Assembly: GCA_041396125.1 (NCBI GenBank)
Contig: JAWKZG010000006.1
Location: 186,001-250,000, forward strand
Direction: 5' to 3'
Length of the DNA stretch: 64,000 nucleotides
Source of the DNA: JAWKZG01 sp041396125
GTDB taxonomy: Bacteria > Pseudomonadota > Gammaproteobacteria > Competibacterales > Competibacteraceae
Shown here: one piece after another, positions 1-8,709 of the stretch
How the letters are laid out: each line of letters opens with the position of its first letter
How positions within the stretch are numbered: position 1 is the first letter of the stretch
Notes under the pieces: model-generated
Told to the model about the DNA's origin: nothing
Database searches by the model: none
Seen by the model: the letters and a program-made list of their open reading frames with translations, nothing else
Made by a program: the position numbers and the translations under genes

Positions 1-130
1 CTCATTTCAGAACCTAGTGAATTTTAGAATTACGACTGGCGAAGCGAGTTAACTGCGAGCTAACAACTAAAGGGTTAACAACAAATGTCTTGGTGCCAGT
101 CAGCTCAGCATTGGCACAGGTAAATCCAAT

Positions 131-1177
131 ATGGAATACAAAGACTACTATCAGTTATTGGGCGTGGCGCGCGACGCCAGCCAGGATGACATCAAAAAAG
201 CCTATCGGCGCCTGGCGCGCAAATATCATCCGGACGTCAGTAAGGAACCGGACGCTGAAGCGCGTTTTCAGAGTGTCCAGGAAGCGTATGAGGTGTTGAA
301 AGACCCTGAAAAACGGGCGGCTTACGATCAGCTTGGCAATCAGTGGCAGGCCGGACAGGAGTTCAGGCCGCCGCCGGGCTGGAAATCACAGTTTCATTTT
401 GACGGTAACCTGGATGAAGTCGTCGATCTGGGTGATTTGTTTGAATCCTTGTTTGGCGGTATGCCGGGTGCAGGACCGGGCGGGCGGCGAACGCGCGGAC
501 AAGCCTACTCCGCGCACAGTCCGTTTTCCGGTCGGGCGGGTGACAGCGGTTTTCAGGCCCGCTCCGGCAGTAATTTTGGCGGTGGTTTTGGGGCACAGAC
601 CCCAAGTCAGGGTGAAGACCAGCACGTAAAACTGGAAATCACGCTGGAGGAATCCTACCAGGGCAGCAGCCGGCGGATTAATCTGCAGATACCGGAAGTC
701 GGGTCTGACGGGCAATTGCACACGCGCAGCAAAACGCTGAACGTGAAAATTCCGCCGGGCACTATCGAAGGGCAGCAGATCAGACTGGCTGGGCAGGGTG
801 GCACGGGCTACCAGGGTCGCCCCGGCGATCTGTATCTGGATGTGGTGCTACGTCCGCACCGTCTGTATCGGGTGGACGAGCGCGATGTGATACTGGAGCT
901 GCCGATAACGCCCTGGGAAGCTGCTTTAGGTCAGGCGGTAAAAGTACCGACACTGGGCGGCAAGGTGGAGCTTAAAATTCCGCCCGGCTCGCAAAGCGGT
1001 GCCAAACTGCGTCTGAAAGGTCGTGGTTTGCCGGGTAGTGCCGGGCAGCCGGCAGGCGATCAGGATGTTGTGCTTAAACTGGGTCCGCCCGCCGCGACAA
1101 CCGAATCGGCACGGGAATTTTATCAGCGTATGGCCCGCGAACTGCCGATGGACCCGAGGGCTGAACTCGGCGCATAA
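131..1177 (+). CDS. cbpA: DnaJ/CbpA-type J-domain co-chaperone
   Basis: Encodes a 348-residue cytoplasmic co-chaperone expected to stimulate DnaK ATPase activity. The J domain fills residues 1-70 and has the HPD tripeptide at residues 33-35. A Gly/Phe-rich linker (about residues 75-165) includes the motif DLFESLFGG. There is no cysteine-rich zinc-finger, so it is the CbpA (curved-DNA-binding) type rather than canonical DnaJ. The C-terminal half (about 170-330) holds the two beta-sandwich substrate-binding domains, with [17 protein letters not shown] typical of CTD I. The ATG at 131 follows an aggtaa-like ribosome site. No neighbour on the same strand is seen; two hairpins follow the stop codon. 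The family assignment is firm; DNA binding is inferred from family membership only. Confidence 0.9.
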   Translation: MEYKDYYQLLGVARDASQDDIKKAYRRLARKYHPDVSKEPDAEARFQSVQEAYEVLKDPEKRAAYDQLGNQWQAGQEFRPPPGWKSQFHFDGNLDEVVDLGDLFESLFGGMPGAGPGGRRTRGQAYSAHSPFSGRAGDSGFQARSGSNFGGGFGAQTPSQGEDQHVKLEITLEESYQGSSRRINLQIPEVGSDGQLHTRSKTLNVKIPPGTIEGQQIRLAGQGGTGYQGRPGDLYLDVVLRPHRLYRVDERDVILELPITPWEAALGQAVKVPTLGGKVELKIPPGSQSGAKLRLKGRGLPGSAGQPAGDQDVVLKLGPPAATTESAREFYQRMARELPMDPRAELGA

Positions 1178-1205
1178 AGGCGCGCTTTTCTGCCGCGCCA
1201 GTTTG

Positions 1206-1233
1206 CTGGATTCCTGCTCAGGCAGGAATCCAG
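1206..1233. terminator. Perfect 12-bp hairpin after the DnaJ-like gene
   Basis: Arms ctggattcctgc and gcaggaatccag pair perfectly around a 4-base loop, 29 bases after the stop codon of the J-domain gene. A short T-run (gattttt) follows about ten bases later. It could act as a terminator, or be half of a REP-like pair with the hairpin at 1266-1294, which shares the ggaatccag end. Confidence 0.5.
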
Positions 1234-1265
1234 TAACTACTGATTTTTGCCTACCCACAGCTAAC

Positions 1266-1294
1266 CCGTCATTCCCGCGCCGGCGGGAATCCAG
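1266..1294. repeat. REP-like repeat (cgtcattcccgc type), copy 1
   Basis: The sequence ccgtcattcccgc-gcc-ggcgggaatccag forms a hairpin with arms attcccgc/gcgggaat. A second copy in the opposite orientation lies at 61871-61903, and both sit in gaps between genes. Repeats with this core are widespread in gammaproteobacterial chromosomes. It lies between convergent genes, where it may also help stop transcription. Confidence 0.7.
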
Positions 1295-1340
1295 TGATCA
1301 CTGATCTACGGGCTGACACAGGGGGCTGTTGTACGAACGG

Positions 1341-2654
1341 CTATTCCTTTTTCGGCGCGAGATTTTGCGGGTCGAAAATATTCTGATACGCACCATTTTC
1401 CTGCGCTTCCGGTTGGCCGGGCTGTTCTTCTGACTGCTCTTGGGCCGGCGGCGCAAGATTTTGTGGTGCAAAAATATTCTGATACGAGCCATTTTCCTGC
1501 ACTTCTGGCTGTTCCTCAGCTGGGGGCGCGAGATTTTGTGGCGCGAAAATATTCGGATAGCTTTCAGTGCCGGGTGTGGGTTTCGGCGCTGTCTGCGGCT
1601 GGGGTGCGGGTGTTTGCGTGCCGGGTTGGCCGCTTTCGAACATACGCCGTTGCTGCAGTTCCCTGATACGGCGCTCGGTTTCCAGCCGCTTCTGTTCCGC
1701 CGCTTCGACCTTGCAACTGGCGGTATCAAAACGGGTGGCCATCCAGCTGGTGCCCAGACCGGCGATAAACACCAGCACCACCAAATAGGTCACCGGATTG
1801 CCCAGATTGAGTGGTTTCGCGCTGATCCCCTGCTGTTGCCGCTCTTCACGCCGGCGCAGGATCTCGTAGACCACCGCACCGACCAAGGTCAGCGCGACAA
1901 TAATTACTGCCAGAGCGCTGATGGAAGGATTGATACCGTAGCGGACTTTGCTGGCCAGTACCGTGGTCAGGGTTTTTTCCGAGGCAATCGTGAATACGGT
2001 GGTGTTGTAGTTCTCGAAGGAAGCGAGAAACGCCAGCACGGAGGCCGAACCGATAGCCGGTTTGAGAAACGGCAGCAGAATTTTGCGAAACGCCTGCACA
2101 TGGGTGGCACCCAGGTCCAGCGCGGCTTCTTCCTGGGCCGGATCGAAGCGCTGCAGCCGGGCAATAAACACCAGCATGGCGTAAGCCGAGACAAACGTCG
2201 ACTGGCCGATGATGGTCAGAAAAATACCATCATAAAACAGCGAATCATAACTGGCGTTGAACATGGTGCCGAGGCGATCCCAGAAAATCAGGGTGGAGAT
2301 GCCCAGCACCACACCAGGGATCAGAATCGGTGAAATCACAACGGTATAATAATAGGGCCGCACCCGCTGTCTGATCTGGGTCAGCACCAGCGCGCCGGCG
2401 AGTCCAAGCGGAACCGCCACCAGAACGACGCCAAGACCGATGAAAATACTGTTTCTCAGGCCCGCCATCATATCCTGATCGTTGGCCAGCACTCCGAACC
2501 ATTCCAGCGTGAAGCATTCCCAGGGCAGGGCGCGCGGAAACGAGGGCGTATTGAAGGCGGTGAAGCTCATCAGAATCAGCGGGCCGAACAGGTACAGGAA
2601 AAACAGTATGACAAACAGTCCGACCCAGATGCGCAGGAAAGTGCTTGATCTCAT
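1341..2654 (-). CDS. potC: Polyamine-type ABC permease (PotC-like) with extended repeat tail
   Basis: Inner-membrane permease of a spermidine/putrescine-type ABC importer. Residues 1-265 match the PotC fold, with six hydrophobic segments and the EAA-loop region EEAALDLGATHVQAFRKILLP that contacts the ATPase. The protein is 437 residues, well above the usual 260-280. After the core it has an extra hydrophobic segment (NPVTYLVVLVFIAGLG), a charged helix (EAAEQKRLETERRIRELQQRR), then a Pro/Gln/Glu-rich tail. The tail holds three copies of a YxNIFAPQNLAP motif. The start codon overlaps the end of the upstream permease by four bases, so translation is probably coupled. The transport role is secure by family; the job of the tail is unknown, and the exact substrate is not decided. 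Confidence 0.88.
   Translation of the reverse strand: MRSSTFLRIWVGLFVILFFLYLFGPLILMSFTAFNTPSFPRALPWECFTLEWFGVLANDQDMMAGLRNSIFIGLGVVLVAVPLGLAGALVLTQIRQRVRPYYYTVVISPILIPGVVLGISTLIFWDRLGTMFNASYDSLFYDGIFLTIIGQSTFVSAYAMLVFIARLQRFDPAQEEAALDLGATHVQAFRKILLPFLKPAIGSASVLAFLASFENYNTTVFTIASEKTLTTVLASKVRYGINPSISALAVIIVALTLVGAVVYEILRRREERQQQGISAKPLNLGNPVTYLVVLVFIAGLGTSWMATRFDTASCKVEAAEQKRLETERRIRELQQRRMFESGQPGTQTPAPQPQTAPKPTPGTESYPNIFAPQNLAPPAEEQPEVQENGSYQNIFAPQNLAPPAQEQSEEQPGQPEAQENGAYQNIFDPQNLAPKKE
1357..1562 (-). repeat. Three in-frame repeats in the permease tail
   Basis: Three imperfect DNA repeats start near 1357, 1451 and 1528, each reading gcgagattttg...gaaaatattc on the plus strand. They encode YxNIF(A/D)PQNLAP followed by acidic and proline-rich spacers. 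The copies differ at several third positions, while the peptide stays nearly constant apart from A/D and the residues before NIF. Confidence 0.8.
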
Positions 2655-3571
2655 TGGGCAATCTCACCGAGTTTGACCTTGAAGATTTTCATCATCATGA
2701 GCACAAATGCGATGCAGGCCAAGAGTAAAACAATGGCATAGGCCGAACCTCGCGGCCAGTTGCCGCCGGTATTGAACCATTGGTAAATGATCTGGGTGAA
2801 CCAGAGATTGCTGGGCCCGCCGAGTATCTGCGGTGCCGCCAGTGCGCCTGCCGACAGCATAAACACCATGGTGCAGCCTGAGGTAATACCCGGCTTGGCA
2901 TACGGGATGACAACCCGCCAGTGAATGCGCCACCAAGGTGAGCCCAGGTCGCGGGCAGCTTCAATCTGATTGCGGTCGAGACTTTCCACCGCGTTGTAGA
3001 TCGGGAAAATCATCAGCAGGATATAGGCGTAGCCGAGACCGGCGTAAAGTGCGATATCCGCCCGGATAAAATCGATGGGTTCGTCGTAAATACCCAGCCA
3101 GAGAAAAAACGTATTGATAACGCCGGTGGTGCCGAACAGGATCCGGAATGCAAACGCACGCAGAATCTCGTTGACCCAGAACGGCACGATCAGCGACAGC
3201 ACCAGCAGACGGGCGTAAGCACCGTGGCTGGACTGGGCCAGGTAAAACGCCATCGGATAGCACAGCGCCAGATCGAATAATGTCACGCAGATTGCTGCCA
3301 GCAGCGTGCGCAGGAACACGGTGACATCAATGACATTGAACGGATCGGGATTGTTCGGGCTGCCGAAGATAAAAAACTCATAATTTGACAGGGTATAGAC
3401 ATCGTCCGGACCGCCTACCTGGGCCGGCGGCAGATTAAACCGGAACGAAAAATCCAGCATGAATAACTGCGGCAGCAGGATCATAAAAATAATCCAGATA
3501 CTGACTGCAATCAGCATGAACGAGGCCAACACCACCCCGTTGCGATTAAAAAATTGGCGAATACCAGACAC
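2651..3571 (-). CDS. potB: Polyamine-type ABC permease (PotB-like)
   Basis: Inner-membrane permease of 306 residues, the partner of the PotC-like permease. It shows a cytoplasmic N-terminus and a first membrane helix near residues 15-37. A long periplasmic loop (residues 38-85) follows, then five more helices, with the EAA-like segment IEAARDLGSPWWRIHWRVVIPYAKPG near residue 215. Length and arrangement are typical of PotB/HisM-like permeases of this subfamily. The stop of the upstream ATPase gene lies 9 bases before its start, and the downstream permease overlaps it by 4 bases, so the four pot genes form one operon read from 5.9 to 1.3 kb. Confidence 0.9.
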   Translation of the reverse strand: MSGIRQFFNRNGVVLASFMLIAVSIWIIFMILLPQLFMLDFSFRFNLPPAQVGGPDDVYTLSNYEFFIFGSPNNPDPFNVIDVTVFLRTLLAAICVTLFDLALCYPMAFYLAQSSHGAYARLLVLSLIVPFWVNEILRAFAFRILFGTTGVINTFFLWLGIYDEPIDFIRADIALYAGLGYAYILLMIFPIYNAVESLDRNQIEAARDLGSPWWRIHWRVVIPYAKPGITSGCTMVFMLSAGALAAPQILGGPSNLWFTQIIYQWFNTGGNWPRGSAYAIVLLLACIAFVLMMMKIFKVKLGEIAQ

Positions 3572-3580
3572 GGGGCGCTC

Positions 3581-4690
3581 CTATTCCGCTGCCAGCGGGC
3601 CTTTTGGCAGAGCGACCGCGAGATCGCTTTGGAATCCGGCGGTTATTGTGTTGCCGGGGCTGTGCTGAGGTAACTGGCCGTCGTTGACGGTCGACATTTT
3701 GATAATCTTGCCATTTTCCAGCTGCAGGAAAAACTGCCACAGATTGCCTTCAAACTCCTGCTGCGTCATGCGGACCTGGAACTGATTGTCCAGCGGCGGG
3801 CTGCCGGCCTGGGCAATTCTGAGCGACTCCGGCCGCACGAAGACAATGGCGTCGTCATTGACGGTCAGGCGCTTGGCATTCTGGCGACCGTATTGCCGGG
3901 CGCGTACCGGGCCGATCTCGGTAGCCACTACCACAGTGTCTTGATCAAGGTCGGTCACCGTACCGGGGAAGGCATTGTTTTCACCCACGAACGAGGCGAC
4001 AAACGCGGTTTCCGGGTGATCGTAGATCTGGCTGCTATTGCCGACCTGTTCGATGATGCCGGAACTCATGACCGCGACCCGGTCCGACATGGTCAGAGCC
4101 TCGCCCTGGTCGTGGGTGATATAGATAAAGGTGATGCCGACCTGCTGCTGGATGGCGCGCAACTCGGTGCGCATATGCTGACGTAATTTGAGATCCAGCG
4201 CCGAGAGCGGCTCGTCCAGTAACAGGACTTTGGGTTCGGCCGCCAGCGCGCGGGCAATCGCTACCCGTTGCCGCTGTCCACCAGACAGTTCATGGACTTG
4301 TTTCTCACCCTGACCGGGCAAGGCGATCAATTCCAGTAATTCGTCGGCTTTTTTGCGTCGTTCGGCTTTGCTGGCGCCCCTGACTTCCAGTGCGAAGCTG
4401 ATGTTTTCCCATACTGTCATGAGGGGGAATAACGCCAGATTCTGGAATATAAGAGCAGTCGGACGTTTATTGGGACCGATACCGGCCATATTCTCGCCGC
4501 CAATCATAATGCGGCCTTGTGAGGGGTCCTGAAAACCTGAAATAGCGCGCAGCAACGTGGTTTTGCCACAGCCGGAAGGTCCCAGGAAACTGAAAAACTC
4601 GCCGCCTTCGATAATCAGATTAGCGTCGCGCACCGCGACAAACGAGCCAAATCTGATCCAGACGTCGTTAAGCTGGACATCAGCGCTCAT
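3581..4690 (-). CDS. potA: Polyamine-type ABC transporter ATP-binding protein (PotA-like)
   Basis: ATPase subunit of 369 residues that powers the PotB/PotC channel. Walker A is GPSGCGKT near residue 38, the signature is LSGGQRQRVAIARAL near residue 138, and Walker B is VLLLDEPLSALD. A C-terminal TOBE-type regulatory domain covers about residues 240-365, as in PotA/FbpC. The upstream intercistronic gap (4691-4781) contains a strong hairpin that could set a lower expression level for the ATPase than for the binding protein. The family is firm; polyamine specificity is inferred from the binding protein and permease types. Confidence 0.93.
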   Translation of the reverse strand: MSADVQLNDVWIRFGSFVAVRDANLIIEGGEFFSFLGPSGCGKTTLLRAISGFQDPSQGRIMIGGENMAGIGPNKRPTALIFQNLALFPLMTVWENISFALEVRGASKAERRKKADELLELIALPGQGEKQVHELSGGQRQRVAIARALAAEPKVLLLDEPLSALDLKLRQHMRTELRAIQQQVGITFIYITHDQGEALTMSDRVAVMSSGIIEQVGNSSQIYDHPETAFVASFVGENNAFPGTVTDLDQDTVVVATEIGPVRARQYGRQNAKRLTVNDDAIVFVRPESLRIAQAGSPPLDNQFQVRMTQQEFEGNLWQFFLQLENGKIIKMSTVNDGQLPQHSPGNTITAGFQSDLAVALPKGPLAAE

Positions 4691-4746
4691 GCAATCACAA
4701 GCCTCCTGCGGTATTTGTGGGAGTCGTTTTTCAGGCAGCCAGGCAG

Positions 4747-4769
4747 CCCCGCCGGATTTTCCGGCGGGG
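4747..4769. promoter_or_regulatory. Intercistronic hairpin between binding-protein and ATPase genes
   Basis: Arms ccccgccgg and ccggcgggg (9 bp, 5-base loop) lie 13 bases after the stop of the substrate-binding protein gene and about 55 bases before the ATPase start. There is no following T-run in the direction of transcription. A stabilising or attenuating mRNA hairpin is therefore more likely than a full terminator; such elements commonly keep binding-protein mRNA more abundant than downstream subunits. Confidence 0.5.
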
Positions 4770-4781
4770 AGGCGTCAGGGA

Positions 4782-5939
4782 TTAAGCGTTGACAAATTTA
4801 TTGCGATATTCGGTGCGCACATCGGCGTACCATTGCGGCTCTTTCGGCCAGGGCCACAAATTGGACAGGGCATCGCCGGGATAGGCCTCGGCAAAGTTTT
4901 TCTTGTACTGATCGCCAGCGAACTGATCGGCACCCAGCACAGCCGAGTTATAGCCATGCTTGTCGATCGCTTTACCGGCAGGCTCTGGCTCGAAGCAGAA
5001 GCTCAGAAACGCGTAGACCTGCTCAATGTTCTCGGCGGCGGCCGACAGCGACATGCCATCGACCCAGGCCAGTGCCCCTTCTTTTGGTGCCTGATAGGTC
5101 ACTGGTTCACCGGCTGTTTTCATTGCCAGCGGCGGACCATCCCAGGTTTGACCGACCACCACACCATCATTCAGAAAACCGTTTTTCTGGCTGTCGGCAT
5201 CGTTCCAAAACAGTTTGATCTGATCTTTATTGGCAATACAGAACGCGGTGACGGTTTCCCAGGTTTTGCGCATGGTTTCTTCGTCATCGTAGGCTTTGCG
5301 CATCGCGCCCGGTTCCAGCTGGCCGGTGGTTTCCAGATACAGACCGGCACCGAGCATGCCGGAATGCGGTCGGATCATGGTTTTACCCTTGACATCAGCC
5401 GACCAGATATTGCCATAGCTGGGCATCCCGTCGGGCGGTGCGTACATATCCGTGCGCCAGGCAACAGCTTCGGTGCCCCAGATATGCGGCAGCCAGTGCG
5501 AACCTTTGCCGCCGAAGTTCCATTCTTCCTCGCCGACCCGCAGCATGGCCGGGTTGACGTTACCAATCGTGCTGATGCGGGACATATCGAACGCTTGCAG
5601 CAGACCCAGATCGATCCATTGCGGCGAGCGCATATTGGTTGGACTGCAGATATCAACCCCGCGGCCTTTGGTGGCCTTCATTTTATTGATGATTTCTTCG
5701 TTTGAGCCGATGCCGGTGTAGTTGACGGTGATGCCGGTTTTTGCGGTGAATGCTTCGAGAAAAGAAGGGGGGAGATAATCGGACCACATCAGGATGTTTA
5801 ATTCGCCGCTGGACGCCAGTGCGTTACGGCTTATGACCCAGGGGCCCAGGGCGGCAGCGCTTAAGGCTGCGCTGGATTTTAGAAAACCACGTCGTGAAGT
5901 GGCGAGCGGGGATTGCTTGGATGTATTCGATGTACTCAT
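4782..5939 (-). CDS. potD: Polyamine-type periplasmic substrate-binding protein (PotD-like)
   Basis: Periplasmic binding protein of 385 residues that delivers substrate to the Pot permeases. The N-terminus carries a twin-arginine type signal (SRRGFLKSSAALSAAALG, about residues 15-32), rather than the usual Sec signal of E. coli PotD. The mature part begins with ELNILMWSDYLPPSFLEAF, the classic start of the PotD/PotF fold, and contains GVDICSPTN and IGSNEEIINKM. A strong ribosome site, gggagga, lies 8 bases before the ATG. It is the first gene of the minus-strand operon. Substrate could be putrescine, spermidine or a related cation; family assignment is firm, substrate is not. Confidence 0.9.
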   Translation of the reverse strand: MSTSNTSKQSPLATSRRGFLKSSAALSAAALGPWVISRNALASSGELNILMWSDYLPPSFLEAFTAKTGITVNYTGIGSNEEIINKMKATKGRGVDICSPTNMRSPQWIDLGLLQAFDMSRISTIGNVNPAMLRVGEEEWNFGGKGSHWLPHIWGTEAVAWRTDMYAPPDGMPSYGNIWSADVKGKTMIRPHSGMLGAGLYLETTGQLEPGAMRKAYDDEETMRKTWETVTAFCIANKDQIKLFWNDADSQKNGFLNDGVVVGQTWDGPPLAMKTAGEPVTYQAPKEGALAWVDGMSLSAAAENIEQVYAFLSFCFEPEPAGKAIDKHGYNSAVLGADQFAGDQYKKNFAEAYPGDALSNLWPWPKEPQWYADVRTEYRNKFVNA

Positions 5940-6264
5940 CTATCGGTCCTCCCTCAGCTCCGCAGAGGCCGCACATTCAGGCGGATCGCAGAACGTCGGT
6001 TTGCTGGTTGGTAATGGAACATCAAAGCCCGGAAACACTATCCTTATAACCTGTTGAGACGCCAAAATTTGTCTGGAAGCGTTTCTTTTTAGACTTATCG
6101 ATTGATTAAACCGCAGCATTCGAGTCGAGGTCAAGCGCGATATAACGCCCTGACTGTGCCAGTTAAAAATAGCGGTTTATGCCAGTGATCGGTGCAGTCT
6201 GTATGTTGGCGTTGCCAGGGCACTGGGTTTATTCTTATAAAAATCGCGCTGCTGCTTGTATATA
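5940..6264. other. Intergenic region upstream of the pot operon
   Basis: This 325-base gap between two minus-strand genes should contain the promoter of the pot operon. I see a good ribosome site for the binding-protein gene but no convincing -35/-10 pair, no hairpin with a T-run and no credible small gene. Short open frames on both strands have poor codon patterns and no ribosome site. Confidence 0.5.
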
Positions 6265-7491
<1,227 letters not shown>

Positions 7492-7514
7492 CCCGGCTTA
7501 ATGGGGAGTAAGGC

Positions 7515-8591
7515 ATGCTAGACAATTTATCTATCCAGCACGTTGAGCGCAGCCGCTTGCCGGACGTCGATTTCGACACCTTGGGCTTCGGTGGTGTTTA
7601 TTCAGATCATATGTTCATTATGGATTATGAACAGGGCGAATGGCGCAATCCGCGGATTGTCCCCTATGGTCCGCTGCCTCTTGCGCCCGGCGTGGCCAGC
7701 CTGCATTACAGCCAGTCGGTGTTTGAGGGCATGAAGGCGTTTCGCGGCGTCGATGGGGTTATCCGGTTGTTTCGCCCGGACATGAACGCCGCCCGCCTGC
7801 AGGCCTCGTGCGAGCGGCTGTGTATGCCGTCGGTCGATACCGCACTGTTTATCGCGGCGATCAAAAAACTGGTGGCACTGGATCAGGCGTGGATACCTGA
7901 AAAACGCGGTCAGTCGCTGTATATCCGACCCTTGATCATCGGCACCGAGGAACACCTTGATGTACGCCCGTCCCAGCGTTTCATGTTTATTGTCATGACT
8001 GCACCGGTTCGGACCTATTACCTGCACGGCGCAACCGGTGTTGGCCTGCTGGCGCAGGATGCCTATACCCGCGCTGCCCCCGGCGGCACCGGCTACGCCA
8101 AAACCGGCGGCAACTATGCCGCCAGCCTGAAACCGGGTCAGATCAGTCGCGAAGCGGGCTATGATCAGGCGCTCTGGCTGGACGGTATCGAGCATCGATA
8201 TGTCGAAGAAGTGGGGCAAATGAATATTTTCTTCAAGTTCCACGATGCCGTCGTGACGCCTGAGCTGCGCGGGACAATCCTGCCGGGTATCACCCGCAAC
8301 AGCATCATTACACTATTGCGGGAGCGGGGCATTACGGTGGAAGAACGCCGCCTGGCGCTCGATGAAGTGCTGGCAGGTATCGAGTCCGGTCAGCTGGAAG
8401 AAGCTTTCGGTGCCGGTACGGCTGCGGTCGTGACGCCGGTAGGCCGGATTGGCTACAAAGGCAAGGATTACTTCATCAATGACAATCGATCTGGACCACT
8501 GACGCAATCTCTGTACGATGAGATTCTGGCCATCCAGGTTGGTGAAACCAACGATCAGCATGGTTGGATTGAGCGGATTGAGGCAGTGTAG
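7515..8591 (+). CDS. ilvE: Branched-chain amino-acid aminotransferase
   Basis: PLP-dependent class IV aminotransferase of 358 residues. It interconverts leucine, isoleucine and valine with their 2-oxo acids, using glutamate/2-oxoglutarate. The PLP lysine is in GYAKTGGNYAASL. The VEEVGQMNIFF motif follows, and the phosphate-binding stretch EAFGAGTAAVVTPV lies near the C-terminus. The length and these motifs mark the longer type II BCAT (eukaryote/Bacillus-like) rather than the 309-residue E. coli IlvE. A ggggagtaagg ribosome site precedes the ATG. Biosynthetic and catabolic roles cannot be separated from sequence; the SDR gene just upstream could act on a related hydroxy acid. Confidence 0.95.
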   Translation: MLDNLSIQHVERSRLPDVDFDTLGFGGVYSDHMFIMDYEQGEWRNPRIVPYGPLPLAPGVASLHYSQSVFEGMKAFRGVDGVIRLFRPDMNAARLQASCERLCMPSVDTALFIAAIKKLVALDQAWIPEKRGQSLYIRPLIIGTEEHLDVRPSQRFMFIVMTAPVRTYYLHGATGVGLLAQDAYTRAAPGGTGYAKTGGNYAASLKPGQISREAGYDQALWLDGIEHRYVEEVGQMNIFFKFHDAVVTPELRGTILPGITRNSIITLLRERGITVEERRLALDEVLAGIESGQLEEAFGAGTAAVVTPVGRIGYKGKDYFINDNRSGPLTQSLYDEILAIQVGETNDQHGWIERIEAV

Positions 8592-8709
8592 ATAATCATT
8601 GACCAGATAACAGTCGGGGCTGGGCGCATGTTCTTTTTTGTGCGTCTGTCCGACAATAACAGTGGCACAGCTGCTGGCGGAGCGGCCGAACCGGGGTAGT
8701 GATGACGGA

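Noticed and set aside
1..130. Possible gene or operator before the J-domain gene
   Set aside because: Only repeated gttaac-like words; no frame or hairpin strong enough to support.
1440..2333. 297-codon open frame on the plus strand opposite the PotC-like gene
   Set aside because: It is the antisense shadow of the permease; no ribosome site and the permease motifs are clear.
4557..5705. 382-codon plus-strand frame opposite potA and potD
   Set aside because: Antisense to two well-recognised genes; no family features.
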